Origin: Allantophomopsis cytisporea | Lineage: Eukaryota > Ascomycota > Leotiomycetes > Phacidiales > Phacidiaceae | Direction: 5' to 3' | Length of the DNA stretch: 64,000 nt | NCBI GenBank assembly: GCA_024752435.1 | Contig: CP103021.1 | Coordinates: forward strand, 248,001 to 312,000 | Shown: positions 45,107-57,918 of the stretch, one piece after another | How positions within the stretch are numbered: position 1 is the first letter of the stretch | Layout of the letters: each line of letters opens with the position of its first letter | The notes under the pieces: generated by a model | Told to the model about the DNA's origin: nothing | Database searches by the model: none | What the model saw: the letters and a program-made list of their open reading frames with translations, nothing else | Made by a program: the position numbers and the translations under genes

Positions 45107-45523
45107 GCTTAAATTTTGAAACATGATAGTCAGAATAGTCGACATTAAATAACATTGCGGAATGTCTCCAAATGAAGCCTGGCACTCTCAGCCTACCTGC
45201 ATAATGATGAATTGTGAAGAGCTAAGTATGAAGTGCTAGACTAGACCTCTTTCCGCCTTTCATTCCCCTATGAGTTGGCAGATATATAGAGGTGTTGTCT
45301 ATATGAGGATCTTTTAAGTCAAATTCTTTTAATCATTTGATATAATTCTCATCTAAGTGCTGAAACTCAAAGCGAAACTCATAATTCAAAACCATCCAGA
45401 GAACCAGTCTACTGAATCAAACATTTTACATCTTGAAGAGCTCGTGAATAAGACCAAAAGTTTCATGCTCAGTTTCGCCATCCTACTACATTTCATCGTT
45501 AAAAAAAAAAAAGGTAGAATTCA
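45107..45523. other. Convergent 3' spacer
   Basis: AT-rich, with a homopolymer A run at about 45501-45512. No gene. Confidence 0.6.
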
Positions 45524-46926
45524 TCACTGTCCGGCTGATTCACCAAGCCTTTGCCTTGGAACCTGATGTGATCTTTCCGTCAATCCCATATGGCCCGGCC
45601 ATGAAGTCAGTGCTTCGCCAACTTGCAGATTTCGTGGAGGAGTACCTCTATTATGAAGATTCCTGTACATGAAGACACCGGAGCCATCCATACCCGAGCT
45701 TTCTTCCACAAATTGACAGTCTCGGCGATTCTTCCAGAATGCTTCCAAGAATGGTGTTGTCTTATCGGAGTGATAATGTTTTCCCATCACTCTCTTGATA
45801 GCCTTGGTCGCTTCTTGGGCGTGGTAGAACGGCATTGACGATACTAGGTGATGTGCTACATGAGCGCCAACAATACCGTGGAAGAAATGGGTATCTATGA
45901 AACCAAAGTCTCGATCGATTGTGGCTGCGGCACCTCGGGTGAAATTCCATTGGGAATGAGAGAAGTGAGGTAGTTTACCGTCAGTGTGCTGAAGGAAAGC
46001 TGCTACTGCTGTAGAAACATTAGCTATCGTCTTCGAAAAGGACTCTAGAGTTCGAGCATACCAATCCAGCAGTTCACCCATAGCCAAGGAACTCCATAGT
46101 AGGTCGATACAAACCACCAACCACATGACTTGATTCCATAAAATAGCAAACCAATCATAATAGCACATCCCAGATCACTCTTGACAACCAAAGGCAGCTC
46201 AAACTCCTTGAATATCGCACTATCTTTTCCAAACCAATAATGACTGTGCTGCGGGAAACCTCTTACGCCTTTCGGGCCACTCAAGTTATTGTGCAAATAG
46301 CCCTGCCATCCAAATAGCTGATGCAGAAAGCAGTTCCACAGTGATATGATTGGAGCATCTTCATAAAGGTGAGCGAATGTAATGTTTCGAGGATCTGCAC
46401 CAGCACCGTAATTGCTCTCAACCCAGTGCTGCCTACTACTCGGCACAAAAACAGTCTCACGCTCCAGATCGCCTGTTGCTTTGTGGTGATGTGCATGCGT
46501 TATACGAAAACTGTAATACGGAACTAGCAAGAATGAATGCATAAGAAATCCCATGAATGTGTTGAGGCGTTTTGATTTGCTGAACGCGCCATGTCCGCAT
46601 TCATGTGCCAGGTTCCAGATACCGGCCATAACAAAGCCTGCAATTGTGGTGCTGAAGACATACAATAGTACACGGAGAAGTTTCGATGGTAACTTTGGTG
46701 ACAACATCTCACTGGCATATATGAGGATACCGAGATAGGCGAAGTCTCGAAAAGCGTACCCCATGCTTCGAAGGGTTGAAGGTTGGAGACAGTGTCGTGG
46801 AATCGCGTCGTATATCTGCTTCATAGTGAAGTCAGGTAGGTCAAATTCATCACCATTTTGATCAATATGTTTTGGTGTATCCGAAGTCTCGGCGCAAGAG
46901 ACTTGAAGTATTGTCGTGGTAGACAT
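45524..46926 (-). CDS. Membrane fatty-acid desaturase (delta-12/omega-3 type)
   Basis: Exons 46926-46062 and 46008-45524; 449 residues. The three histidine boxes are complete: HECGH, HAHHH (in THAHHHKATG) and HVAHH. Together they bind the di-iron centre. The segment FFHGIVGAHVAHHLVSSMPFYHA and the absence of a fused cytochrome b5 fit the delta-12 oleate desaturase class of the ER, which makes linoleate on phospholipids; an omega-3 enzyme cannot be excluded. The intron (G|GTATGC...ACAG) restores LQHTDGKLPHF. The tail after the last box runs some 100 residues and ends with a basic, disordered stretch. The gene lies divergent to the MFS transporter 2 kb away. Confidence 0.92.
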
Positions 46927-48953
46927 GCTGAGGTCGAGAAGAAGTGTTGAAGCTTAGTACAATATCTACTGATGCTTTGGAGGAGAGGTTAGCCCATACC
47001 TGAGATAAAAAGACGGTTGAAGTGAAGTGTGATAAGCATCAACGGGTATATAAGTCTTCACCTCTGTCTGACTACATACGTGCCTGTCCAGTACTTTCCA
47101 ACTTTGTACAGACGTGGTGATTTTGAATAATATATGATAGACGCCTCAAGACTAGTACTAATACAAAGACATAAGTTCTGTTGGCGTTTGAACTGATACA
47201 GTATATCAATTCTAAATGGTAGGCAAAAGGATTATGAAAACAACTTGACTGTTTGTAAAGTGACGAATTAAGAGGTACTAAGACTTAGGACATGAGTTCT
47301 TAAATAAAACCTATAGTTACGGAAAATGCTCTGATTCCGACGATCACCCTAGTAATAGCCGGTGCTTACCTATTGGCAGTCAACGCAGCCTTGGTGTGGC
47401 ATCCTTCAATTTTTCTGTTTTGAGTAGGATTTGAAGGATTACGATTGTTCAACAGATATCTCCAGAACATTTGAAGAATACCAAAGCAAGGCACAATAAC
47501 AAATCCTTCAGTAAACATAGTAAACATCATGTGAAATTAAGATACTATGTCTTCACTGTACTAATCCTTTTTTTTCTCCCATAAACGGTGTTTGTGCCTC
47601 TTTCTCTCAAGTTATTACGAATTATTCAGAAAAACTCATCAAACGCCATATCTTTGAATCTCGTGACCAATGAAGACTCGATAGCTCGAATTCTAATAAA
47701 AGAAGCATATTAGATGTGCTGATTCAATTCAGATACAATAGAATCCAGAAAGAATAAGCACGTACGATAAGGAGAAAGAACCATGCATCTGTATGACTGG
47801 AACAACGAGACCTAGGGAAAGTTCACATGCCCCATTTCATCAAGCCCCAGTGCAGAAAGGATTGTTGTATCATACCTTGCAGGTCCTGCACTACCTATTC
47901 TTCTACGAAGATCATCCTTAATAAGCGTGGGGTAGTGGCTATCAGAACCGCTCATAGCGCTCCCGAAAGATGCGAAAGCTTAAATGAACTTCATCCCCTG
48001 GTATAATACCATTCAAGGATAAAGATGTCCTTGTCAGCAATCCATAATCCCATATTACTGCAGCATCCAAAGACATGAGGAATCTTTATTGACAATATCC
48101 TTGTCGATCATGGCTGATGCTCTGCTCTAAGGTAATCCGGCCTGGGGGCCAAACATTTGCTCGTAGTTAACCGCCCCCTTTGCGCCCCCCTGCTACACAA
48201 TATGTTGGCTGTCTCAGGCCAACGCAAGAGCTGCAGCATGGCCAAAACCCCGATAATTTCTGCGTTGAGAGAGTATGTAGACGCATCTCCACTCACACCT
48301 TATTTCTATGACTTCCACTAATTTTTGGTAGTACTGATAGACTTCAGAGAGTACAAAACATTGCAAAACAGTCATTACGACGTTGGACATGCATTAACCA
48401 CGTCACATGCACGCGCCCCAGAATCCTGCAGAACTTGAGTAACGCGATATTGTTGTATAGCGGCATAGCTTCACTAGATCAAGCAGGATTGACAACTAAG
48501 TCCCATTTCAACACGGAATTGATTTACGCCTCGCAGCCTCGTGCGCAACGGAGACTTGCAGCGGAACATGCAGTCATCACGCACAGTACGCTCTGTCTCC
48601 ACGAAAACGTTTCTGCAGTCTGAGAGGCTGAAGCCTATGCTTCCACCTTCTCGATTCCATTAAGATCCTACACTGGGGTCTTTGTCCTCCCAATGCAAAC
48701 TTGTATCCTGGTGGTCCTTCGGGGGCGCGGGGGGTGTTGTACAAAATTAAGACGGCCCTCACACTTCTTTAAACTCAGTTGACAAGGTAATATTTGGAGG
48801 CGAGAGAAATCATGATACTTGTCCAGCAGGATATCATTCTTGACGACTTTCATGCCCAATATTGAATCTTCTCATCCATTTCTTCATTTCAATCCTCTTT
48901 TGCTCGTATTGAGCGCTTAGAATATAGAAATTTCCTCTCGCATCGAATTCGAT
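46927..48953. other. Two-kb divergent intergenic region
   Basis: No gene recognised; all frames are short and domain-free. Two small GC-rich islands (near 48170-48195 and 48718-48737, runs of C and of G) stand out from the AT-rich background. Confidence 0.55.
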
Positions 48954-50850
48954 ATGTCTACTTCAAATTTGTCAGTCACGTTGGAAGATCCAGCGGTCAC
49001 GACTATTGACGTCGACTCTTCAAGTTCATCCATGATGTCCCAATCACCAGGAAAGAGTGACGATGAGAAGACATTATCTAAACTTTACACCGAGATGAAG
49101 GAGTCTCCAGAGCCGAAATCAATACGCTTCAAACTTACAGTCCTCTTTCTCTGTGGGATTTCTGCTATCGCTGCTATGGATACAGTGATTGTGGGTGCTT
49201 CACTAGCAGCTATCGCCAAAGACCTCAAAACCACGAGCGTAGAAGCCTTCTGGGTTGGGACCTCATATCTCTTGAGTCAGACAGTGATGATTCCGATATA
49301 TGGAAACGTGAGTGAGATCTTTGGGCGAAAGTGGTCTATGATTACTGCAATTACTATCTTCACCTTCGGAAGCATCTTATGTGCTACAGCAAAACGAGTT
49401 GATTGGCTTATTGCGGGAAGAACTGTCCAAGGAGTTGGTGCTGGAGGGATGTTACCGCTAGTACAGGTTATTCTTTCTGATATAACCACAATGGAAGAGA
49501 GAGGTCTTTATATTGCCCTAGCCGCTTTTGCATGGGCTATTGGTATAAGTGTCGGAGTACGAAATCATCCTCCCTTCATTCAATTTACCTCATATTCCAA
49601 CTAACACTTAACACAGCTTCCAATCGGCGGGGCCATCGGATACTACACTACATGGCGTTGGATTTTCTGGATCAACGTTCCAATCTGCGTAGTGTGCGAG
49701 GCCGGTTTGGTATACTCCCTCCATCTCCAGAAGGACTCTTCATCATTTTCAAAAAAGCTAGCTCGTGTTGACTGGCTTGGCATGTTCATATTCACATGTG
49801 CCTCAACTCTCTTTCTTGTCGGGATCACTGCTGGAGGCGTCTCACATCCCTGGAAATCTGGTGCAATACTAGGGCCTCTCCTAACAGGTGCCCTACTTTA
49901 TGTCGTCTTTGTCTTGGTCGAATGGCGTGTGGCTAAGCAGCCTATGATGCCTCTACGAATCTTCAACGACAGGACTGCAATCACCGGATTCGCAACAAGC
50001 TTTTTGCATGGCCTTGTGGTTTGGGGACATATATACTATATTATTGTCTTTGTAAGCTTCATCCTTACCCTCAAAGAACTGTCACTAAGTAATGAAAGTT
50101 TCTCGGATCTCTTCAACACGATATTCTACGCGCATCAATAGAAACTCTATCAGCAGGAGCTTACAGTGCTCCGGTAGGGATCGTTACCAGCATCATTATC
50201 AAGAAAACGTTGAAATTCAAGTATCTTATTATCATCGGTTGGGCCTTCCTTGCAGCTGGCATGGGAGTGAACGTAAGAGCACGTCTCCATTCCATTATCA
50301 TGAGCACAACTCACGCATATGACAGGTTACTATGCACCCAAATAGCAGTAAAGCAGTCCTTTACGCACCTCGCTGCATAGGTGCTATTGGCACAGGTCTT
50401 CTCTTTCCAACCCCCCTATTTGCTGCTCAAGCACGGCAGAAGGGACAAGATATTGGTGTTGCCACGACTGTGCAAGTCTTCTTCCGACTTCTCGGCGCCG
50501 CTTTTGGCGTTGGGCTCGGAGGAGTGATTTTCCAGAACCAGTGGACGCATCTCATCAACGAGAAGGTCGCTTCCGGGAAAATTCCAACGCAATACATTCT
50601 TGGTAGTAACCTCGCAGAAGTCGGTTATGAGGTGATCAAGAGCTTCCCTGAACCTGTTCAGGCTGAGTATCGGTCGCTGTACTCAGGTAGTTTGGATGCT
50701 GTTTGGTGGGTTTTGACGGGGTTCTCGCTGCTGGGGTTTGCTGTCAGCTTGATTGCTAGGAATGAGACATTGAGAGGTGGGCTGTCTGGATCTCAAAACT
50801 TTCAGGATAAGAAGGTGGCTGATGCCGAGGAGAAGTTGGGATCGGGATAG
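48954..50850 (+). CDS. MFS transporter, DHA2-like drug/H+ antiporter
   Basis: Exons 48954-49556, 49617-50051, 50099-50272 and 50326-50850; 578 residues. After a 55-residue cytosolic tail, helix 1 has AAMDTVIVGASLAAIAKDL, the usual entry of DHA2 transporters. Loop 2-3 carries motif A as GNVSEIFGRKWSM, followed by GRTVQGVGAGGM. After the first intron comes LPIGGAIGYYTTWRWIFWINVP (motif C-like plus WRWIF). About 14 helices are expected. Splice phases are all 0. The small third exon (58 codons) restores AYSAPVGIVTSIIIKK. Known: these exporters pump toxins, drugs or self-made metabolites at the plasma membrane. No biosynthetic genes flank it, so a general efflux role is more likely. Confidence 0.92.
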
Positions 50851-51805
50851 AATGGAATGCTGGTCTTATAGCACTTGTTGCACGCTTGAGATATAAGTTC
50901 GGAGTTGAGATGAAGTTTAGCTCGCTATACGAAAACCACTGTGGTTTAGTGCACCATTTGAATTTTTTGATGTTTTGTCATACGTCGTATATATCGCGTG
51001 GAAATACTGCGATAGTGCTTCACTTGCAATGGTTCTCAACATTGCGGTCCTCAAACTCGGGTGGTCCGCATTAGGCAGAAACCTCTACTATAACTACTAT
51101 AACACCTTCAATTCTTACTTTGCACTTACTTTCTGACGATCTAAAAACCACAATAATAAAGGCTGAAACCCTCATTCATATTATACTCAGATATAGTGTG
51201 GTTCTTTTAGGCTCATATAAACTCGCACTACAATCCCTATAGCGTTCCACTTTACACCAAAAAACATATACACATACACATACACACACTCTCTCTGTCT
51301 CTCTCTCTCATTACTTTTCGACGCGTCAATCTCATCAGCTCCCCAACGTTTTTGATTCTCAATGTCCTTCCAGTATGATCATTCAAAGGCCATCATGTGT
51401 CCGTGACCAACTCTAATTGCGTGAATTGTATCGTTCTGTGTACGTAAAGGTGATTTTAGTTGGAATATCCAATTAACTGCAAAAGCCGATCTCTGTTACC
51501 GCGAAATGGTATGTTCAAATGATCTCTCATATTTGCACAATTTGTAGTTACTCACGTACCACCACCATGCTTCTACATACATTCCTTTAAATCATGGAAA
51601 CATACCATGCAATTCAACTGTGTGCATGGGGTAGTAACTACAGTAGTATTCCCCTAGCAAGCTACTCTGGTGACTATAACTACCACTCGTATTTAACAGT
51701 TCTTAACACACTTTTCCTAACTGTAAATCAAGCAAGAGCTTCACAATCCTGTGTCTTAGAGAACTGCTGCTTCTCAAATAAACTAAGCGCCAGAAATTCA
51801 TGCAG
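50851..51805. other. Convergent spacer
   Basis: No gene. Contains the microsatellite at 51265-51310. Confidence 0.6.
51265..51310. repeat. (CACATA)n then (CT)n microsatellites
   Basis: ACATAC-type units at about 51265-51288 run directly into a CT dinucleotide run with one G interruption. Confidence 0.8.
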
Positions 51806-52849
51806 CTAAATTCCTTCGTCAACTCCTTCATCAACTTCTTCCGACTTGATGGTGTCAAGAGTTTCCATGTCGATTTGAAACTGTGCCTTAGCTCGGTCAT
51901 CCAATCTTCTATAAACGCTGAGAGCGAAGTTTTTCTCAACAGATGTTGGAGGAATGCTGTTGTTGATTGCAGTCTTAATAATGATCGAAGGCTTTCCACG
52001 AGCATGGTGAGACTTCTTAGGTTGAACGTTTACGAAGTCGAGTTCCTTCTTCGAGACATCTGTCAGGTCGTCAGTAATTTTTCTGTGAATCGAATATATA
52101 TCAATATTACTTACTCAAGGAGCATCTCCAAGGCTCGGAGCTATAATAGCAATTTGCACAGCGACCTCGTAACTCTCCTTCGACCGTAACGCAGAGTGTG
52201 AATGGTCCACAACCTTTCTGGCAGTGATGGCATGGGTAAACAACTTCCGTGCCAACCTTTTGAGCATAGGCGGCTTCTACGTGGTGTTTTCTATCACCCA
52301 AGCGTCGACCAGGGCGGAGACCGAGATCGCGGACAGGAGAAAGATTTTGAAGGCGTTTTGTGAGCGATGATGGCTTCTCTGTCGAATCTGGCTGTGGAAT
52401 TGCAATTTGCGCATCGCCTGAATACATCATTAATTTGAATTGAACTCGGAATATAATTCAGTGGGATACTCACCTTCATGGTCAAAATTCTCGAATTCTA
52501 ATTCGAATTCGCCATCAGCATCAGCATCTGTATCTGCATCTGCATTTGCACCTACGTCTGCGATCGTGGAAGGATGGGTATGGGGGTGGTGGACTTCGCT
52601 CTTGACATGAACATGGTCGTGCATAGAACCAACGTAGAATTGTGTACCAGCGTGATCATAGTTCTCTTCTGTAGCACCATATGCGCGAGTGTTATACGTG
52701 TCAGCACGATACGAGTCGTCGCGAGGATAGTTATCCATGTAGCTCGTGTTTGGAGAATCCCCGCCAAAAAGTGGGTTCTCTGCGTACTCCCAGGCGTAAG
52801 TCACGGTGCAGCCGTCCACAGCGCCATCGGGATCGTCGAAGTTTGACAT
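51806..52849 (-). CDS. DUF3716-domain Cys-rich fungal protein
   Basis: Exons 52849-52474, 52417-52115 and 52059-51806; 310 residues. Start at ATG 52849 (MSNFDDPDG). The N-terminal half is acidic and low-complexity, with an Asp/Ala repeat (ADADTDADADGE) and His-rich MHDHVHVKSEVHHPH. Exon 2 encodes the cysteine cluster CHHCQKGCGPFTLCV...GRCANCYYS...C, the DUF3716 pattern, plausibly a zinc-binding module. Exon 3 ends in an acidic tail (EEVDEGVDEGI). Known: DUF3716 proteins are filamentous-fungus-specific and often in expanded families; no function is established, though a nuclear or DNA-linked role has been supposed. Both introns join in phase 1; CTGAC branch sites lie close to the last acceptor. 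Confidence 0.85.
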
Positions 52850-54839
52850 CTTGGTGTTATGGGTCGTGTTCAAGATGCGTCTGTGGGTCGCGATGTTGTG
52901 GGTGGAAAATAAACTAGCTGCACGTCAAAGGTAAATTTATAGTGACGAGTGCGACGTGAGGCAGTCATATCGCCAGGCGTGTTAGGACGCGTTTACAAAT
53001 ATAATTCTAGGTCACCTAATACAAATTTCTCATATTCGGACCTGACCATGTGTAATGACTCGCGATTTTTGATTTACGCATCTATGATTGTCCAAGTGAA
53101 ACCAGTCGAGCTTTTACTATGCCGATTCTCTTGTGCCCTCTTCCTTTTCTACCTTTGAAATGCTTTTTCAACACAATCAGAAGTGGCTTTTATTCCTTTG
53201 CAAAATTTTCATTCTCTGGCTCTCTAAGTTTTGCCGTATGTACGTTTTGAATCTAGAGCATATCCCAGAACATCCTCTGCATATCCTCAAGCTCTTGAAG
53301 GTTCGTATCCGAATCACTTTTTTCCCAAGAGAAATAGGAGACAGAGAGGTATGAACATTGCCATTGTGATAGCAAGAATCATAAATTTTAAAAGGCTTTT
53401 TAAGACCTGTATCCCGTGAGTGGCTGCATGAAAAATTTGCATAGAGACTCGGGGAGCAGGATCTATACAAGGGGTAAGCATTTACTAACATTAGGGAAGT
53501 TTTTGTTACTTTGATGGAACGGTGCTTACTTGGATTGAATAGTAGTCTATGATAGATACCAATAGGTAAGTAAAGATCATTCTTTTGACGAGCTATCTTG
53601 TCACCTCTGTTCCGATAGGGTGTCCTGCTACTCGAGAGTTTAGCCGAGAGGTTGCTGATACTCGTGATACTCGGAGTCTTTGGGTACTTGAAAGGTTTTA
53701 TGTTGATGTAGTTTCAAGTGGTATGTGTGAGAAAGCAACTTGGTTTCATAGACTAGGAACCATGTGCGGGCTTTGTTGAAGTGTAGTTGAATGTGAAGCT
53801 TTTGCATGGATTAACAAATAGTATAAGGCACAGAAAGGATACAACCATTATCAAGAGCACAATAGCTCTAGCCAACCTAAGCCAAACATAAATCGTGAGA
53901 TACTAAAACCCATTAGATGTGATAAGCATACTAGTTCTGCATTAGGCAGATTGTCATGGATTTATTGCTGCTATCCTCTCGTGCTTATTGCTATAAAAGT
54001 AAATGTGCCCCTACTGCTTATCGAAAGAAATTTAGGAAGATTACCATGAATTTATCTCTAAGCTCTTTCGAGCCTATAAAGATACTGTGTACGCGTGGGC
54101 AGCGTAGAACAGCAACGCGTCATCAGCCGAGTTAGTCCCGACTTCATGATTGGTTTAATAGCAAAGTGATAGTCAAAGTGGTCACAACAATATATAACAA
54201 ATTAACAGCTTCATTTTCCTCTAGTCTCTATATCTATCCGTGCGTTTGCGGTATGTTGCAGCTTTGCCAAGGCATTGCATAGTGTGATGGCAATGATAAG
54301 CTACATAACCGAGACCACACTCCAATGCAGAACTCTACATTACAAACCAGATCAAAGGAATAAAGTTACGGGACCTGAAGTATAAGATACTTCAGATTTT
54401 ATCACACTTACTTCCTTCATCTTTAATACTGAAGCACTGAAGGCATATGAAATATTGGTATTACAGAACAATGATTTTCCCCTGCCAAAAAGGTTACCTC
54501 CTAGTCCATAGTGAGTGACTCGCGGCTACTCGCATGTCCCGCTACGACTCTCCCACCAAGGTTTTGTTGTCATTATTCCATAAGCAGATTTTAAACCTTG
54601 TTGAGAGATAAAATCTAATCACGTATATTGTTAAGAAGCAGAATGGGATCAAAAGATAGGCAGTCACGCTTCATTGCATCAAAAAACAGCTGAAGCACAA
54701 ATATTTCAATTTGTAAGCTCATTTGTTAAGACAGGGTTCTTTCATTATGTCATCATGAACCATAAGAATCATTATATATCTGACATTGTCTCTACAATTT
54801 TCTATATTCTGAAAGTATTGAGCCATTAAAATCTTTGCC
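52850..54839. other. Two-kb AT-rich intergenic region
   Basis: No gene recognised. A short frame near 53585-53779 has no recognised domain. Weak direct similarity between 53945-54000 and 54030-54085 (GATT..CATG..TTTAT...TATAAA) may be decayed repeat sequence. Confidence 0.5.
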
Positions 54840-55760
54840 ATGGCTGACTTTACGCTACGAACAAGTGATGGGGCTCAGCTGTACGCCAAACTCATTGGCG
54901 GCGACGATACCTCGAAGCCTCTCTTGATAGCCCTCCACGGAGCACCTGGTCTATCAACGCACGCCGAGCCTGCCTCATCCTTTGGGTTTCTATCATCCAA
55001 GTACCGTGTGCTAGTCTATGATGCACGTGGATCAGGGCAAAGCTCGCTACAGCCACCATATACACACGCACAGTGGGTATCCGACGTTGAAGAGCTACGG
55101 TAAGTTCTTTGCTCCCATATAATTTATGATATGATCTGATCTTTTAGTATTCATGTGGGCGCTGAGAAGATTGTCTTAGCAGGCGGTTCGTATGGCGGAG
55201 CTGTCGCGCTGGAATACACTCTGGCTCACCCTGACCGGGTAATTGCGCTGGTTCTGCGAGGGACATTTGCGCGCGGGTGGCCGACAATGATGCACGCTTT
55301 GAAGTCATCGCTGCGTTCTGACAGTCTTAAGCGCGAGACTGATCCTGATAGACAGTTGCGGCTTTGGACAGGCACGTTGACTGGAGATGAGGATTTCAAG
55401 AAGAGCGTTGAGGAGATTCAAGGCCTTTTTGCTACTCCTGGCGTTGACGTGGTGGAAGACACTGCCATCGAAGGGAATAAGGACCATGGTCAGATTCATG
55501 CTGAAACGCAGAATGCAGCTTTTGGCAAGATTTTGCCCACATTCGACATTCTGGGGAGACTTGCGGAAATCAAAGTCCCTACTCTGGTAACCGCAGGTAA
55601 ATTTGATCTTGTGCTTTCGACTAAGCCAAGCGAGGCTATTGCAGATGCGATTCCTGGTGCAAATCTGGTGATATTCGAAAAAAGTGGACATCAGATTCCT
55701 GTTGATGAGCCCGAGAAATTTCAAGAGGTAGTGCGAGGATTCTTGGAGGAATTGGTTTAG
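54840..55760 (+). CDS. Alpha/beta hydrolase, prolyl-iminopeptidase-like (S33 type)
   Basis: Exons 54840-55099 and 55148-55760; 290 residues. Oxyanion motif H33-GAPG in place of the classic HGGPG; DARGSGQS; nucleophile S101 in GGSYGG; the acid is probably Asp in GKFDLV; catalytic His in SGHQIP near the end. The size and the DxRGxGxS motif fit the proline iminopeptidase/epoxide-hydrolase-like group. No signal peptide, so cytosolic. Known: S33 enzymes release N-terminal proline or hydrolyse small esters and amides; HGAPG variants are often not true peptidases. The 48-nt intron restores ELR|IHVGAEK in phase 2. Confidence 0.88.
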
Positions 55761-55920
55761 AGTTACATCTGCAGTATTTCAGGTTACAATAATTGTTTGG
55801 AGCCTTTATAGCACGAACTACGAAATATGAGCCAAATCATTTACACCAACCCAAGAAGTCATGTTGATCTATTATTTCATGCTCTTCCCACTCATTATCC
55901 TGTCATTACCATTAATTCGC

Positions 55921-57260
55921 TCAACTTGCTTTCTCCAAATCATGTCCATCAACTCCCTCAACCTCGTTTCCGATCTTCTCAATCATCTCCAATCTCACAT
56001 GTGGCTTGCTTCTAGGTCTCTTCCCATTCCTGTACTGCCAAAGCCTACTGATATCCTTCACTCTCACCTCCCCCTGCACTCTTGAATTCATAAACACATT
56101 TCCCTCCTCCCTCACCCTCCCATCCTCCATAACAAACATGGCATCCAAATAATGCATGTTCAACAGATGTCCAGTACCAATCCTCGTGAAAACTTTCCCC
56201 AAAAAGTCCCCTTGTGCCTTCGCCTTGGCAACCGGCCTCGTAAATTCACTAACACCAATCTTCGCCACAAAATCTCCACTATTGGCATAGTGCTCCACAA
56301 AGGGCACCGCCCTCTTGCCCTCCTTTCCCCTAGAAGGTCTCACAACGATAGGGTTATTGAAATGTCTTGCAGCATTTCCGAAAGTAAACACTTCAAGCTT
56401 AGCAAGCTGATCGGGAGGCACATCGGTGTACAGTGCATCGAGGATCATCGAGCCCTCGATCCCGCCCTGTGAGTGCAGTATCAATACGACCTTCTGCGTA
56501 CTTGATGCGACGAGTGCTGCGCGTAGTTGGACTCGTCCCTGGCGGATGTCACTCGTTGGGTAGGATAAGTCCCGCTGTATTAGACACTCGATCAGGTCCA
56601 ATAGTAGACCTTTGGTTGGGTTGTGGATGCCGACTATTTCTCGCTGGAAGATTTGAGCGAGATGCGTGAGGTTGGATTGAAGCCAGTGATCTCTGTTGAA
56701 TATTAGGGGCAAGTTTTGTAAGATAAAGCTTGAACAGAAGGCAAGGAAGAAGGGCCTTACCCTGTAGCGATGCCGTTAATGAAGAACCATAGCTCACTGT
56801 CGTCGTTTACAGGAGTGCCATTCTGAGGCATGCCAATGAGGCACTGAGTGCGTACTCCTCCATTCAACAGTCTGCAGATAGAAGCTGTTAGAGTGAAGAA
56901 CGCTAAGAAGTATACTAGGTTCACGATATTGGGTAGGAACCATATTAACACTACAACAATAGGCATAGTTAGGATCAGGACGAGCTGGCTGACTAGGAGG
57001 ATCAGCTGCAGGAATATCTGCCTGAGATTGGAAGCTGTTGGGTATAATTCATCAAGGGGGGTAGAGTTGGGTCGGCGGAGGGGCCAGATGATGCGGGGGA
57101 GAAAGCTTATGTATTTGCCTATGGAGCCGAAATCCATCAGTACCAGTACAAAGGGATTCTGTTCTACGTCTGCCGGAATGGAGATGTAGGGGTTGTTGCT
57201 TAGTGGTTTGTTCGGATCATAGATGGCAGTGCCTGACTTGTTGCCATTGGTGTTGGCCAT
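55921..57260 (-). CDS. Membrane-anchored lipase-like serine hydrolase of unknown substrate
   Basis: Exons 57260-56761 and 56692-55921; 423 residues. The N-terminal third holds two to three hydrophobic segments (IFLQLILLVSQLVLILTMPIVVVLIWFL and the following run to LTASICRLL). The C-terminal half contains the nucleophile elbow LHSQGGIEG (GxSxG-like with His at -2), then VFTFGNAARHF and a histidine in GTGHLLNMHYLD. This resembles a class-3-lipase-like fungal family that I recall only as hypothetical proteins. It is convergent with the S33-like gene, their 3' ends only 160 bp apart. Location is probably an internal membrane with the hydrolase domain on one side. Substrate not assignable. Confidence 0.78.
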
Positions 57261-57918
57261 GATAGTTTTTCTTGAGATTTTGAATTAAAAGGGCATTAAA
57301 GGCCAAAGCTCGCAAAATGATATTGAAGAGATATTGGGGGTTTCATATATAACAGACAAACAGACAAGCTATGGTGAAAATAAAGGTGTCGAGAGATGTC
57401 TGTCATGTGCGAGGTGCAGGGGGGCACGTATCTGTGTCATGCCGGTTGTATTGACTTTCGATTCCGCCTTTTAATGGCGTACATGCCAGGATTAGGGAAC
57501 CATACTTTTTTTTTTTTTAGCCATTAGACAGATTTGCATGTGTAATGGTATCAAGAATTCTGAGAAAGACAAATGAGGGATAGGTATAAAAGAGGAAACA
57601 TCGAGCATCTGAAGAGTTTGTGTCATACTTGACGGGCTTAAGAAGTATCTATGGTTAATTCAATGATAGCTGTGTCGTGGTACAACTTGAGTAGTCGAGA
57701 TTTATCACGGGAGCGGACAAGTTTGATTTAACTTTGATCCATCTGACTTGATTCAAGCTTAAAGGCTAAACTAAGTATCATCCACATCGCTCGACCCTTA
57801 CATGAACCCTGTTGTACTCAGCATATAGAATACTCTCAACGGCCAGGTAATACGCCGTGCATTCCCCCGCAAACATTTTAGATTGTGTAACGATCCTGTA
57901 AGACATTCATCACATTCT
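57261..57918. other. Intergenic
   Basis: Contains a T homopolymer run near 57507-57518; no gene. Confidence 0.6.

Noticed and set aside
45524..50850. Desaturase, spacer and MFS transporter as a small biosynthetic cluster
   Set aside because: No PKS, NRPS, terpene synthase or tailoring oxidases nearby; the spacing and families suit unlinked functions.
53945..54085. Apparent diverged tandem copies around TTTAT...TATAAA
   Set aside because: AT-rich sequence gives such matches by chance; no coding or terminal features of an element.
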